A stretch of 64,000 nucleotides of DNA, from the NCBI RefSeq assembly GCF_020618775.1, contig NZ_JAESVB010000005.1:248001-312000 (forward strand). Direction: 5' to 3'. The first letter of the stretch is position 1. Each line of letters starts with the position of its first letter. Position numbers and translations under genes: made by a program. The notes beneath the pieces are model-generated. The model saw only the letters and a program-made list of their open reading frames with translations, searched no databases and was not told the DNA's origin. This DNA is from Acidisoma silvae (GTDB taxonomy: Bacteria; Pseudomonadota; Alphaproteobacteria; Acetobacterales; Acetobacteraceae). Below, in pieces: positions 17,741-26,607 of this stretch.

Positions 17741-17926
17741 GGGCAATTGACTCTTCCATCATCGGGACGCCGTCACGGCTCCGCGCGATCATTGCAACAG
17801 ATAATCGCGCTGACGGAAACATATTATTCTCCTGCCCTGCCCATTTCCGGCATGGATGAGAGAAATAAGGCCGAATTAGCAGGAATTTTAGAAGGGCTGC
17901 GCCCTTTGCGGCAGAGTGCCGCCAGG

Positions 17927-18211
17927 TCAGGCGACCTCGGCCGGGGCGCGCAGCGTCAGCGACAGCGCATGCAGGCCGCCGGCGAATTCATCGGCCAGCG
18001 CCTCGTTCACGGCGCGGGCACGGGCCACGCGGTTCATGCCGGTGAAGCGATCCGTGACGATGGTGACGTTGAAATGGGTCTCGCCGCCCTGTCCGGCCCC
18101 GCCTTCATGGCCGCGATGACCGGCATGGCGCGCGCTATCATCCTCCACCGCCAGGGACAGCGGCGCGAAAGCGCGCGCGAGCGTATCGGTCATGCGGGTC
18201 TGGCGGCTCAT
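17927..18211 (-). CDS. BolA-family protein
   Basis: 94 residues. The pattern of short N-terminal helix, a His-rich acidic loop (DDSARHAGHRGHEGGAGQGGETHFNVTIV) and the conserved FTGMNRVARARAVNEALADE followed by the LHALSLTLRAPAE end is typical of BolA/IbaG. BolA proteins work with monothiol glutaredoxins in Fe-S handling and stress response. It is divergent from a J-domain gene, an arrangement common in alphaproteobacteria. Confidence 0.9.
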   Translation of the reverse strand: MSRQTRMTDTLARAFAPLSLAVEDDSARHAGHRGHEGGAGQGGETHFNVTIVTDRFTGMNRVARARAVNEALADEFAGGLHALSLTLRAPAEVA

Positions 18212-18320
18212 GGAAGTGATTTTCGCCGAAAAGCATGGGTCATTTCAACACCGCCGTTTGCCGTCCTGCCGTGCAAGAGCGGTGTTGCCAATCGCCGGCG
18301 CTTTTCACCATATAGCGGCC

Positions 18321-18926
18321 ATGACACAACGACGCGCCCCCCGAGCCAGGGCTTATGCGCCCGACCCGGATGCGCCGGGCCGGCTCTGCGACCATCCTGG
18401 CTGCGAAGAGCTGGGCAGCTATCGCGCGCCCAAATCCCGTCTCGCGCTGAACAGCTACTTCTGGTTCTGCCTGGACCATGTCCGCGCCTATAACGCGAAA
18501 TGGGACTATTATAAGGACATGACGCCTGGGCAGATCGAAGCCCAGTTGCGCGCCGATATTTCCTGGCAGCGCCCGACATGGCGGCTGGGCAGCAATGGCG
18601 GCACGCATGCGGCGCAGGAGGAATTGCTGCGCGATCCGCTGCTGCATATGGATGGCCGGCCACCGCGCAGCCACGCCTTTCGCGAAGCCATCGAAGCGCC
18701 GTCGGAACTGCGTCAGCCCCTGGGCGTGCTGGGCCTGACCTGGCCGGTTACGATGGATACGGTGAAGGCGCGCTACAAGGCGCTGGCCAAGAAGCACCAT
18801 CCGGACGCGACCGGCGGTGGCGACGGCGCCGCCGAGGAACAGATCAAGCTGATCAACGGCGCCTATACGGCCTTGAAACGGCATTGGCCGGCCGATGAAC
18901 GGCAACCGGCGGCCGCTACATCCTGA
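18321..18926 (+). CDS. J-domain (DnaJ-like) protein with N-terminal Cys/His cluster
   Basis: 201 residues. The C-terminal 70 residues form a J domain: LGLTWPVTMDTVKARYKALAKKHHPDATGG, with the HPD tripeptide at 160-162, so it should stimulate an Hsp70. The N-terminal part has C23-x4-C28 and C50-x2-H53 in a conserved alphaproteobacterial block (CDHPGCEELGSYRAP...FWFCLDHVRAYN), a possible zinc site. ATG 18321 leaves 109 bases to the divergent bolA start. A role alongside BolA in Fe-S or stress biology is inferred from adjacency only. Confidence 0.88.
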   Translation: MTQRRAPRARAYAPDPDAPGRLCDHPGCEELGSYRAPKSRLALNSYFWFCLDHVRAYNAKWDYYKDMTPGQIEAQLRADISWQRPTWRLGSNGGTHAAQEELLRDPLLHMDGRPPRSHAFREAIEAPSELRQPLGVLGLTWPVTMDTVKARYKALAKKHHPDATGGGDGAAEEQIKLINGAYTALKRHWPADERQPAAATS

Positions 18927-18927
18927 C

Positions 18928-18945
18928 AGCCGGCATCAACCGGCT
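18928..18945. terminator. Short hairpin after J-domain gene
   Basis: AGCCGG and CCGGCT pair around a six-base loop directly after the stop codon. It is weak and has no U-tract. Confidence 0.35.
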
Positions 18946-19057
18946 AAGGACCGAAGGGCGCTTGGCTGATCTGACATTGGGTTTCTGTGGCCTCGCCGGG
19001 TTGCGGTGCGCCCCTACTCCGCTAATCTGACATGAGCATGACAGGACAGTCTTTTCG

Positions 19058-20068
19058 ATGATGAATGGCGCAAATTCCGGAACCGATTATGCGAAGAGCA
19101 TCAGCGATCTCGGTACGCCCGACATCACGCTGAACGTGCGTGAGGTTTTCGGCATCGAATCCGACATGGTCGTGCCCGCCTTCAGCACCCGCACCGAGCA
19201 TGTGCCGGATGTCGACCCGACTTATCAGTTCGACCGGGAGACGACGCTCGCCATCCTGGCCGGCTTTGCCTTCAATCGCCGCGTCATGGTCCAGGGCTAT
19301 CACGGCACGGGCAAGTCCACCCATATCGAGCAGGTGGCAGCCCGCCTGAACTGGCCCTGCATCCGCATCAATCTGGACAGCCATATCAGCCGCATCGACC
19401 TCATCGGCAAGGACGCCATCGTCCTGAAGGACGGCCAGCAGATCACGGAATTCCGCGAAGGCATCCTGCCCTGGGCCTTGCAGCATTCCGTCGCCCTGGT
19501 CTTCGACGAATATGATGCCGGCCGCCCGGATGTCATGTTCGTCATCCAGCGCGTGCTGGAAGTGGCGGGCCGGCTGACGCTGCTGGATCAGAACCGCGTC
19601 ATTCATCCGCATCCGTCTTTCCGCCTGTTCTCGACGGCCAATACGGTGGGCCTGGGCGATACGACCGGCCTCTATCACGGCACCCAGCAGATCAATCAGG
19701 GTCAGATGGACCGCTGGAGCATCGTCGCCACCCTGAACTACCTGCCCCATGCGCAGGAGACGGCGATCGTCATGGCCAAGCTCGGCATCGACCCCAAGGA
19801 TGGCCCGGCCCGCCGCCGCGTGGAAAGCATGGTGGCGCTGGCCGATCTGACGCGCGCCGGCTTCATCGCGGGCGATATCTCCACCGTCATGTCGCCGCGC
19901 ACGGTCATCACCTGGGCCGAGAACACCAATATCTTCGGCGACATCACCTATGCCTTCCGCGTCACCTTCCTGAACAAGTGCGACGAGGCCGAGCGGCAGA
20001 CGGTGGCGGAATACTACCAGCGCTGCTTCAACGAGGAACTGCCGACCGGCCTGCGCCGCGCAAGCTAA
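19058..20068 (+). CDS. cobS: Aerobic cobaltochelatase subunit CobS
   Basis: 336-residue AAA+ ATPase of the CobNST complex that inserts cobalt into hydrogenobyrinate diamide in the aerobic cobalamin pathway. Walker [10 protein letters not shown] lies at 80-88, Walker B VFDEYDAG at 148-155, and the sensor/arginine region ([22 protein letters not shown]) follows. Length is typical. A second Met directly follows the first. cobT starts 57 bases downstream; cobN is not in the window. Confidence 0.95.
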   Translation: MMNGANSGTDYAKSISDLGTPDITLNVREVFGIESDMVVPAFSTRTEHVPDVDPTYQFDRETTLAILAGFAFNRRVMVQGYHGTGKSTHIEQVAARLNWPCIRINLDSHISRIDLIGKDAIVLKDGQQITEFREGILPWALQHSVALVFDEYDAGRPDVMFVIQRVLEVAGRLTLLDQNRVIHPHPSFRLFSTANTVGLGDTTGLYHGTQQINQGQMDRWSIVATLNYLPHAQETAIVMAKLGIDPKDGPARRRVESMVALADLTRAGFIAGDISTVMSPRTVITWAENTNIFGDITYAFRVTFLNKCDEAERQTVAEYYQRCFNEELPTGLRRAS

Positions 20069-20125
20069 GGAAGGCTGGACTCGCGTCCTGGCACAGGACG
20101 CGAAAACTTTCGCTAGGGGTAGGCT

Positions 20126-22003
20126 TTGAGCGGGACCAAGGACGGACAGGAACGCGCGGAAGCGTTCAAGCGGGCCACAGCCGGCACCATTCGCGCGGTC
20201 GCGGGCCAGCCGGAGCTGGAAGTCGCCTTCCAGGCCGGCCCGGCCAGCCTGACCGGCAAGCGCGCCCGACTGCCCTCCCCCACGCGTGGCCTGCCCCCGG
20301 CCGAAATGACCCGCATCCGTGGCGCGGCAGACGCCGTGGCGCTCCGCCTGAAGCACCACGACAGCGCCGTCCATGCGTCCCGCTCGCCGGCCAGCCGCGA
20401 GGCGCGGGATGTGTATGACGCGCTGGAACAGGCGCGCATCGAAATCGTCGGCAGCCGCCATATGGCCGGCGTTGCCGCCAATCTGCACCAGAAGCTGGCC
20501 GAGCAGATCGAGGCCGAGGGCTTCGACCGCATGACCAAGATGGAGCAGCTGCCGCTTGCCTCCGCCCTGTCGCTGCTGGCGCGGGAGCGGATGTCCGGCC
20601 AGCCGGTGCCGTCCGGCGCCGAGCGCGTGCTGAGCCAGTGGCGCGAGGCCATGGGCGATACCGCCACCGCCGCGCTGACCGATATGGCGGCCCATGCGGA
20701 CGACCAGCAGGCCTTCACGCGCGCCGCCCGCAAGCTGTTGCAGGCTTACGATCTGGCCGATGCCGAGATTGAATCCCAGCCCGAGGAGCAGCCCGAGGGC
20801 GGCGAGGAAGCACCGGAGCAGAGCCCGCAGCAGGACGCCTCCTCCGAAGGCGAAAGCCAGTCCGAATCCGAAGCCGAAGCCAGCATGTCGGCCGATCCGC
20901 AGGACATGGAAGGCGAGGCCTCGGCCGAGGAAGCGACCGAAGGCGAGGAAGACGAAGCCATGGAAGCCGAGGGCGACGAACGCCCCGGCGGCCAGCAGCA
21001 GACGAAGGATCGCGGCCAGGAAGACACGCAGTACCGCGCCTATTCCAAGAATTTCGACGAGGAAATCGAAGCCTCGGAACTCTGCGACCCGGAAGAATTG
21101 TCTCGTCTCCGCCAGCAGCTTGATCATCAGTTGCAGCATTTGCAGGGCGTGGTGTCCAAACTCGCCAACCGCTTGCAGCGCAAGCTGCTGGCCCAGCAGA
21201 CGCGCGCCTGGGATTTCGACCTGGAAGATGGGCTGCTGGATGTCAGCCGTCTGGCCCGTGTGGTGACGACGCCGACCGCGTCCCTGTCCTACAAGCGCGA
21301 GCGCGATACGGACTTTCGCGATACCGTGGTGACGCTGCTGATCGACAATTCCGGCAGCATGCGCGGGCGGCCGATTACGGTGGCCGCCATGTGCGGCGAT
21401 ATCCTGGCCCGCACACTGGAACGCTGCGCGGTGAAGGTGGAAGTTCTGGGCTTCACGACCCGCGCCTGGAAGGGCGGCCAGAGCCGCGAGCGCTGGGTGC
21501 AGGACGGCAAGCCCCGCAATCCCGGCCGCCTGAACGACCTGCGCCATATCATCTACAAATCCGCCGACGCGCCCTGGCGCCGCAGCCGCCGCAACCTGGG
21601 TCTGATGCTGCGCGAAGGGCTGCTGAAGGAGAATATCGACGGCGAGGCTTTGTCCTGGGCCTATCGCCGTCTGCTGACACGGCCCGAGCATCGCCGCATT
21701 CTGATGGTGATCAGCGACGGCGCGCCGGTGGATGACTCAACGCTGTCGGTCAATCCCGGCAATTACCTGGAAAAGCATCTGCGTCAGGTGATCCACGAGA
21801 TTGAAAGCCGCTCGGCGGTGGAACTGGTCGCGATCGGCATCGGCCATGACGTGACGCGCTATTACCGCCGGGCCGTCACCATTGTGGACGCCGAGGAACT
21901 GGGCGGCACCATGATGCGCCAGTTGACGGCGCTGTTCGACGAGACCGGCGGCGCCGATGCCTGGGGCCGCGCCGCCGCCGAACGCACGCCCGCGATCGTC
22001 TAG
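20126..22003 (+). CDS. cobT: Aerobic cobaltochelatase subunit CobT
   Basis: 625 residues, partner of CobS. The C-terminal half is a von Willebrand A domain with MIDAS sequence [11 protein letters not shown] at about 402-412 and a later [13 protein letters not shown] segment; residues about 212-300 are an extremely acidic linker (runs of E, S, Q), as in known CobT. The start is TTG 20126 preceded by AGGGGTAGG. It follows cobS closely, indicating one transcript. Confidence 0.95.
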   Translation: MSGTKDGQERAEAFKRATAGTIRAVAGQPELEVAFQAGPASLTGKRARLPSPTRGLPPAEMTRIRGAADAVALRLKHHDSAVHASRSPASREARDVYDALEQARIEIVGSRHMAGVAANLHQKLAEQIEAEGFDRMTKMEQLPLASALSLLARERMSGQPVPSGAERVLSQWREAMGDTATAALTDMAAHADDQQAFTRAARKLLQAYDLADAEIESQPEEQPEGGEEAPEQSPQQDASSEGESQSESEAEASMSADPQDMEGEASAEEATEGEEDEAMEAEGDERPGGQQQTKDRGQEDTQYRAYSKNFDEEIEASELCDPEELSRLRQQLDHQLQHLQGVVSKLANRLQRKLLAQQTRAWDFDLEDGLLDVSRLARVVTTPTASLSYKRERDTDFRDTVVTLLIDNSGSMRGRPITVAAMCGDILARTLERCAVKVEVLGFTTRAWKGGQSRERWVQDGKPRNPGRLNDLRHIIYKSADAPWRRSRRNLGLMLREGLLKENIDGEALSWAYRRLLTRPEHRRILMVISDGAPVDDSTLSVNPGNYLEKHLRQVIHEIESRSAVELVAIGIGHDVTRYYRRAVTIVDAEELGGTMMRQLTALFDETGGADAWGRAAAERTPAIV

Positions 22004-22035
22004 CCTCGCTCAAAGTTGGGCGGGGTCGCCCTCAC

Positions 22036-22119
22036 CCGTCATGCCCGCGAAGGCGGGCATCTTCTGCGCCTTGTCTGAGTGCCAAAGACAGAAGATTCCC
22101 GCCTTCGCGGGAATGACGG
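22036..22119. repeat. Nested inverted repeat of the GTCATGCCCGC hairpin family
   Basis: Two 30-base arms (22036-22065 and 22090-22119) are inverted copies with only two mismatches. Each arm is itself a hairpin, ATGCCCGC-GAAG-GCGGGCAT on the left. It sits between convergent cobT and the phasin gene, so it may act as a bidirectional terminator; the same family recurs at 49099-49177 and in reduced form at 30081-30108. Confidence 0.75.
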
Positions 22120-22137
22120 TGTATCGGTCTAAAGCGC

Positions 22138-22566
22138 CTAGGCCTTCTTCTCGACGGCCGCCTTGACTTCGTCGACGGCTTCCAGAAAGCGGCTATGGAC
22201 CAGGCCCAGCGCTTCGGCGCTGGATTTGCGCAGCAGATCCTCGACCTCCTTCAGGTCGGACACGCTCTTCTCATAGGCGGATTTCAGCATTTCCGTCTGA
22301 AGCACGGTGCGCTCCTGCGGATTGGTGGTGGTCGCCAGCAGGCGGGCCGCTTCGGTCGCGTCCGCCACCTGGCGGCGGACGACGTCCACCTGGCGCTGGG
22401 TGATGGCCTGGGCGCCCTCGAAAATCAGCTTATTGGCGGCGGTCAGCGCCGCCAGATTGCGCTTCTGGGTCTCCATCAGCGCCGTCACGGCCGGGAAGGC
22501 CGGCAGCATATTGAGCGACGCGAAATACTTGGTGAGGTCACCGGGGAAATTCGGCAGATCGGACAT
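22138..22566 (-). CDS. Phasin family protein
   Basis: 142 residues, almost all helical and amphipathic, with the phasin layout: a short N-terminus rich in Pro/Phe, then ALMETQKRNLAALTAANKLIFEGAQAITQRQVDVVRRQVADATEAARLL and a second helix ending in KKA. Phasins coat polyhydroxyalkanoate granules. A good Shine-Dalgarno (GGAGG) precedes ATG 22566. Its presence, with a PHB depolymerase-type esterase at 3341-4543, supports PHA storage. Confidence 0.9.
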   Translation of the reverse strand: MSDLPNFPGDLTKYFASLNMLPAFPAVTALMETQKRNLAALTAANKLIFEGAQAITQRQVDVVRRQVADATEAARLLATTTNPQERTVLQTEMLKSAYEKSVSDLKEVEDLLRKSSAEALGLVHSRFLEAVDEVKAAVEKKA

Positions 22567-22735
22567 CGTGTTACCTCCTTGGGCAGGATTTCAGGACAGA
22601 CACGCCGCTTCTGAATGCGGGACGAGTTGGCCTCGTCTCCGCCCGCATATCGCACCCGGATGGGCCTCTCTGGCAAGCCTGCGGCGGCCATGACTTGGAA
22701 CCGTCAACAAGGACGTGACCGCGCCCCCGCGCCGT

Positions 22736-23386
22736 CTAGAAAGTCGCATCGCCCGGCGGCGGCGCGGTGAAGGGCAGTTCGTCCCCGCCCGCACCGGGCG
22801 CGGCCTCCGCTTCCTCCTCGGGCGTCTTGTCGCCGATATAGCGCGCCAGCATGCCGGCACGGTCCAGCGCCTTGTCGGTCGCCGTCATGGTGCTGGTAAG
22901 GTCGGGGCTGTCATCCTGGGTCCAGGTGCGCACGGCGTAAAGCCAGACGCCGAGCAGGCCCTTGGTGCGCAGCAGGCCGCGCAGCCCGCCGGCCGGAATG
23001 CCCGCCCCTTCCAGCAGCCAGCCCATGCTGCGGGTGGAGAGCCGAGTCAGGATCAGCCCCAGCGCGGGGTCGAAGCGGGCGGCGTCCAGGACCGCGATGA
23101 CACCGGCGCGATGCGCTTGCAGCACGTCGAAACGGCGCAGGATGATATCGAACAGACGGTCCTTGATCGGGCCTTCCGTTGTCGCACCCGCCAGCGCCGC
23201 CTGATCGGCGATGCTACCGAAGCGGATCAGCACATGCAGCTTCGTCGGAAAGCGGGCGCGGGCACGGGACAGATCCAGCGCCGCCGCGCGCGCCGCCTCG
23301 ACGATGCTGACGCGAGCCCAGCCGCGCTCTCCCGCCTGGGCAAAGACTGCCGCCACCAGGGCCGCGTCGAATTCATTGTCGGTCAT
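22736..23386 (-). CDS. TetR-like / COQ9-type regulator
   Basis: 216 residues. The N-terminal 50 residues have a degenerate TetR helix-turn-helix (NEFDAALVAAVFAQAGERGWARVSIVEAARAAALDLSRARARFP), followed by an all-helical domain and the COQ9-like segment (GVWLYAVRTWTQDDSPDLTSTMTATDKALDRAGMLARYI). COQ9 is a lipid-binding ubiquinone biosynthesis factor; in bacteria the same architecture is usually annotated as TetR. UbiK lies three genes away. I start at ATG 23386, which has GGAAGG nine bases upstream, rather than ATG 23425. Confidence 0.78.
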   Translation of the reverse strand: MTDNEFDAALVAAVFAQAGERGWARVSIVEAARAAALDLSRARARFPTKLHVLIRFGSIADQAALAGATTEGPIKDRLFDIILRRFDVLQAHRAGVIAVLDAARFDPALGLILTRLSTRSMGWLLEGAGIPAGGLRGLLRTKGLLGVWLYAVRTWTQDDSPDLTSTMTATDKALDRAGMLARYIGDKTPEEEAEAAPGAGGDELPFTAPPPGDATF

Positions 23387-23499
23387 GCTGATCTGCCTTC
23401 CGTCACGGTCGTTTAATCTTGGCATTCATGCCGCCACAAAGAAGGGGCAGAGGCGTTGCCACCCCTGCCCCTTGCGATGCGAGACTTAAATTTTGGCCG

Positions 23500-24003
23500 T
23501 CAGGCCTCGCCCACGCATTCCAGCATCGCGGCGCGCAGCGCCTCTTCCGGCGGTTTGCCGCCGGCGATGACGAACTGGAAGGCGGGGAAAAAGCGCTCGC
23601 ATTCCGTGATCGCGATATCGACCATATCCTCCATGCTTTCGAGCGACGCGCCCGGCGCGCCGCGCAGCAGCACGGCATGGCGGAAGACCGGCATGCCGTC
23701 ATCGGCATCCATGCCGAAATGACCGATCCAGAGATGGGTATTGGCCAGAGCGAGCAGCTTGTAGAAATCGGCCCGGCGCTTCTCCGGCACCTTCATGTCG
23801 AAGGCGCAGGTGAAATGCATGGCCGAAATTTCGGAAGACCAATTGAAATAGAGACCGTAATCCGACCACTGGCCCGGCGCTTCGGCTGCCATTTCGGCAT
23901 CGTTGCGGCGTTCGAAGGCCCATTCATTGGTGGATACGATCTGCTCGATGACATCGAGCGGATTTTTGACGCTAGCGTGAGCGGCAATGCTGCTTGCAGA
24001 CAT
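23500..24003 (-). CDS. YbjN-domain protein
   Basis: 167 residues of the alphaproteobacterial YbjN type: NPLDVIEQIVSTNEWAFERRNDAEMAAEAPGQWSDYGLYFNWS then MHFTCAFDMKVPEKRRADFYKLLALANTHLWIGHFGMD. The fold resembles type III secretion chaperones; the molecular role is unknown. The short tail (EEALRAAMLECVGEA) is acidic and helical. Stand-alone gene. Confidence 0.82.
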   Translation of the reverse strand: MSASSIAAHASVKNPLDVIEQIVSTNEWAFERRNDAEMAAEAPGQWSDYGLYFNWSSEISAMHFTCAFDMKVPEKRRADFYKLLALANTHLWIGHFGMDADDGMPVFRHAVLLRGAPGASLESMEDMVDIAITECERFFPAFQFVIAGGKPPEEALRAAMLECVGEA

Positions 24004-24205
24004 CGAAGGTCTCCTCGGTGCTGAGAGGAAGGCCGGATCGGCGGTGAGACGTTGCCGCTGCCGGATGATGGATTCCCCGATGGATCCCAGTTCCGACGTC
24101 GCGAATCGCCGCCTCCGTGTAAAACACTAGGGGCTCTGTTGCGCAAACCGCAAGTAAAGCCCGCTGGTGCAAAGGCTTATGAGGCAAACTGCCACAAAAG
24201 CCTCA

Positions 24206-24601
24206 TCAGACAATCGGCGTAGGCGGGTTGCCGCCATGACTATCGTTTGAGGCGCCCGGCGGCAGGTCGCTGGGCGACGCCGGCGGCACGTCCTGCGGGA
24301 AAGCCGTGATCGGATCGACGACAACCGGCGTTTCCGCCGCTTTTCCGCCTTCCAAGACCACAATGCGGGCCTTCAGCGCCGCGATCTCAGCCTCGGCGGT
24401 TTCCAGCGCCAGACGCGTATTGGCAGCCAGATCCTGCACGGCGGCCAATTGTTCGCCACGCGCGATATCGAGTTTGTGAATGACTGCCTCAACCCGCGCG
24501 GTGAAGACGGCTTCAGCCTCGTCGCGCAGGCCGGTAAAGGCGGAGAAGGCGCCCTGCGCCACTCCTGCCAGATCATCCATGAAGCGGCCGCGCTCCTTCA
24601 T
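24206..24601 (-). CDS. ubiK: Ubiquinone biosynthesis accessory factor UbiK-like protein
   Basis: 131 residues. The first 95 match the membrane-associated BMFP/UbiK family: a helix MDDLAGVAQGAFSAFTGLRDEAEAVF and a trimerising coiled coil ending ETAEAEIAALKARIVVLEG. A Pro/Asp-rich disordered tail follows. UbiK assists UbiJ and the Ubi hydroxylases in aerobic ubiquinone synthesis. ATG 24601 is chosen because AGGAGG lies seven bases upstream. It diverges from lgt, as often seen in this group. Confidence 0.82.
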   Translation of the reverse strand: MKERGRFMDDLAGVAQGAFSAFTGLRDEAEAVFTARVEAVIHKLDIARGEQLAAVQDLAANTRLALETAEAEIAALKARIVVLEGGKAAETPVVVDPITAFPQDVPPASPSDLPPGASNDSHGGNPPTPIV

Positions 24602-24799
24602 ATCCGTCCTCCTGCCTTCCACCCCAAGGGTGGGTTGCGTATAAGCCGCCGCCGGGGAACCCGAACCTCGGGTCCAAGCCTTGGCGACCAAACGTGTTCC
24701 TAACAGACTTGTGTCGCCGAGGGCAGTAGAGATGGGTTGTGACCGGCCCCCGGCCAAGAGCGGCCGCAGCATTCCTGGCGCGAGAGGCGTGACTTTGCC

Positions 24800-25615
24800 A
24801 TGAAACCCTTGGTTTTTCCTGACTTCAACCCGATCCTGGTCAAGATCGGGCCTTTCGCCATCCATTGGTATGCCATCGCCTATATCGCCGGGCTGGTGAT
24901 CGGCTGGCGGCTGGTGCGCCGCTTCGTGACCTGGGCCCCTGTTGCCGGCACGCCGCTTCTGGTCGACGATTTTCTGTCCTGGGCGACGCTTGGTGTCGTG
25001 CTGGGCGGCCGCAGCGGCTACGTGCTGTTCTATCAGCCTGTCGCTTTCTTTACCCATCCGTTGAGCATCTTCGCGGTCTGGGACGGCGGCATGAGTTTCC
25101 ATGGCGGCATGCTGGGGGTGGCGGTCGCCATCATCTGGTTCTGCCTCAAGCACAAGCTCAACGTGCTGGCCTTCGCCGACCGCATCGCCATCGTGGCGCC
25201 TATCGGCCTCGGCTTCGGGCGCATCGCCAATTTCATCAATGGCGAGCTTTGGGGTCGCCCGGCACCCGCCGGCTGGCCGGGGGCGATGATCTTTCCGCGC
25301 GTCGACCAGATTCCCCGCTTCCCCAGCGAACTATACGAAGCCTTTCTGGAAGGGCTTTGCCTTTTCATCTTCATGATCCTGATGGCCCAGTCGGAGAAGC
25401 GCCGCCGCCGTGCCGGCGCGCTGACGGGCTTCTTCCTGGTCGGCTATGCCGTCGCCCGCAGCACCGGGGAATGCTTTCGCGAACCCGATGCCTTCCTGGG
25501 CTTCCTGTTCCGGGGCCTGACCATGGGCCAGCTTCTCTGCGTGCCGATGCTTCTGGCCGGCATCGCCCTGCTGGTGGTCGCCTATCGCAGCCGGCCGATC
25601 CCGGTGGCCGCTTGA
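24800..25615 (+). CDS. lgt: Prolipoprotein diacylglyceryl transferase
   Basis: 271-residue polytopic membrane enzyme that transfers diacylglycerol from phosphatidylglycerol to the lipobox Cys of prolipoproteins. The Lgt signature is present as GRIANFINGELWGR, with the conserved preceding GGRSGYVLFY and the HGG block in MSFHGGMLGV. Seven hydrophobic segments are discernible. Ends in TTGA, overlapping the start of the next gene. A client lipoprotein gene lies two genes downstream. Confidence 0.95.
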   Translation: MKPLVFPDFNPILVKIGPFAIHWYAIAYIAGLVIGWRLVRRFVTWAPVAGTPLLVDDFLSWATLGVVLGGRSGYVLFYQPVAFFTHPLSIFAVWDGGMSFHGGMLGVAVAIIWFCLKHKLNVLAFADRIAIVAPIGLGFGRIANFINGELWGRPAPAGWPGAMIFPRVDQIPRFPSELYEAFLEGLCLFIFMILMAQSEKRRRRAGALTGFFLVGYAVARSTGECFREPDAFLGFLFRGLTMGQLLCVPMLLAGIALLVVAYRSRPIPVAA

Positions 25616-26607
25616 CGGAAGCCTTGCCGGAACGGCTGGACCGCTTCATGGGCCGCGCCAACGCGGCCTATTACGCGAATCACGATCCCTTCGGCGATTT
25701 CACGACGGCGCCCGAAATCAGCCAGATGTTCGGCGAGCTGATCGGGGCCTGGGCGGCGGTCGCCTGGGCGCTGATGGGACGCCCTGACCGCATTATCCTG
25801 GCCGAAGCCGGCCCGGGTCGCGGCAGCCTGATGGCGGATGCACGCCGGGTGACGGCCCGCGTCGCGCCCGATTTCCATGCGGCGGCGCAGGTCCATTTCA
25901 TCGAAACCTCGCCCCGCCTGCGCACCGAGCAAGCCAAGCGCGTACCCGATGCCGCCTGGCACGATGACCTGAGCAACCTGCCGGATGGCCCGCTGATCCT
26001 GATCGGGAACGAGTTTCTGGACGCGCTGCCGATCCGCCAGTTTCGGGTCCAGGACGGCCAATGGGCCGAGCGGCATGTCGCCGGCTCCGACTTTGTGGAG
26101 ATCTCCTGTCCGCCGCAAAGCGGCCTGCCGGTCGATGAGGCGGATGAGCAAGGCTATCTGGAACGGAACGAGCCGGCGGAGGATTTCGTGACCAGCCTGG
26201 CGCGGCGCCTTGCCGCGCACGGCGGGGTCGGCCTGCTGATCGACTATGGATCGGCGCAGAATCCGGGCGACAGCCTACAGGCGATCCGGTCCCGCCGCAT
26301 GGCCCCGGCACTGGAACAGGCCGGTGAGGCAGATCTCACCGCCCTCGTCGATTTCGGGGCGGTCGCCCGCGCGGCCCAGCGCGGCGGCGCATCCATTCAA
26401 GGACCGGTGACGCAAGGCGCTTTCCTCAACGCCCTTGGCCTGATGCCCCGCGCCGTCAAGCTCGCGGCCGGAAGGCCCGAGACCGAGGCCGCAGCCGTTC
26501 TGGGCGCGGCCCGCCGCCTTGCCGAACCCGCCGCGATGGGCCGATTGTTCAAGGCCATTGCCGTTACGCCGCATGGTTTTCCGCCTTTGCCAGGATTAGC
26601 CGCATGA
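25612..26607 (+). CDS. SAM-dependent methyltransferase, MidA/NDUFAF7 family
   Basis: 331 residues; starts at TTG 25612 overlapping the lgt stop as TTGA. The family blocks are clear: HDPFGDFTTAPEISQMFGELIG, the SAM-binding LAEAGPGRGSLMADARR, IGNEFLDALPIRQF and GLLIDYGS. The mitochondrial relative dimethylates an Arg of a complex I subunit; the bacterial target is not certain. The N-terminus is about 25 residues shorter than in many relatives, which usually have an extra helix before HDPFG. Couples by overlap to pgeF downstream. Confidence 0.87.
   Translation: MTEALPERLDRFMGRANAAYYANHDPFGDFTTAPEISQMFGELIGAWAAVAWALMGRPDRIILAEAGPGRGSLMADARRVTARVAPDFHAAAQVHFIETSPRLRTEQAKRVPDAAWHDDLSNLPDGPLILIGNEFLDALPIRQFRVQDGQWAERHVAGSDFVEISCPPQSGLPVDEADEQGYLERNEPAEDFVTSLARRLAAHGGVGLLIDYGSAQNPGDSLQAIRSRRMAPALEQAGEADLTALVDFGAVARAAQRGGASIQGPVTQGAFLNALGLMPRAVKLAAGRPETEAAAVLGAARRLAEPAAMGRLFKAIAVTPHGFPPLPGLAA

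Noticed and set aside
18969-19033. ATCTGACAT direct repeats before cobS as a cobalamin riboswitch or operator.
   Set aside because: No B12-box or riboswitch architecture is visible; a nine-base match 56 bases apart can occur by chance.
20760-21030. The acidic low-complexity stretch in cobT as an insertion or frameshift.
   Set aside because: An acidic linker at this place is normal for CobT.
19022-21691. A long open frame on the minus strand opposite cobS and cobT.
   Set aside because: It mirrors the cobST genes, has Ala/Gly/Arg/His-biased low-complexity translation and no homology; it is a shadow of high-GC coding on the other strand.
24865-25611. Extension of the MidA-type methyltransferase frame back through lgt.
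   Set aside because: Translation in this part is Arg/Ala/Pro-rich and out of frame with real lgt; the overlap TTGA start at 25612 is natural.
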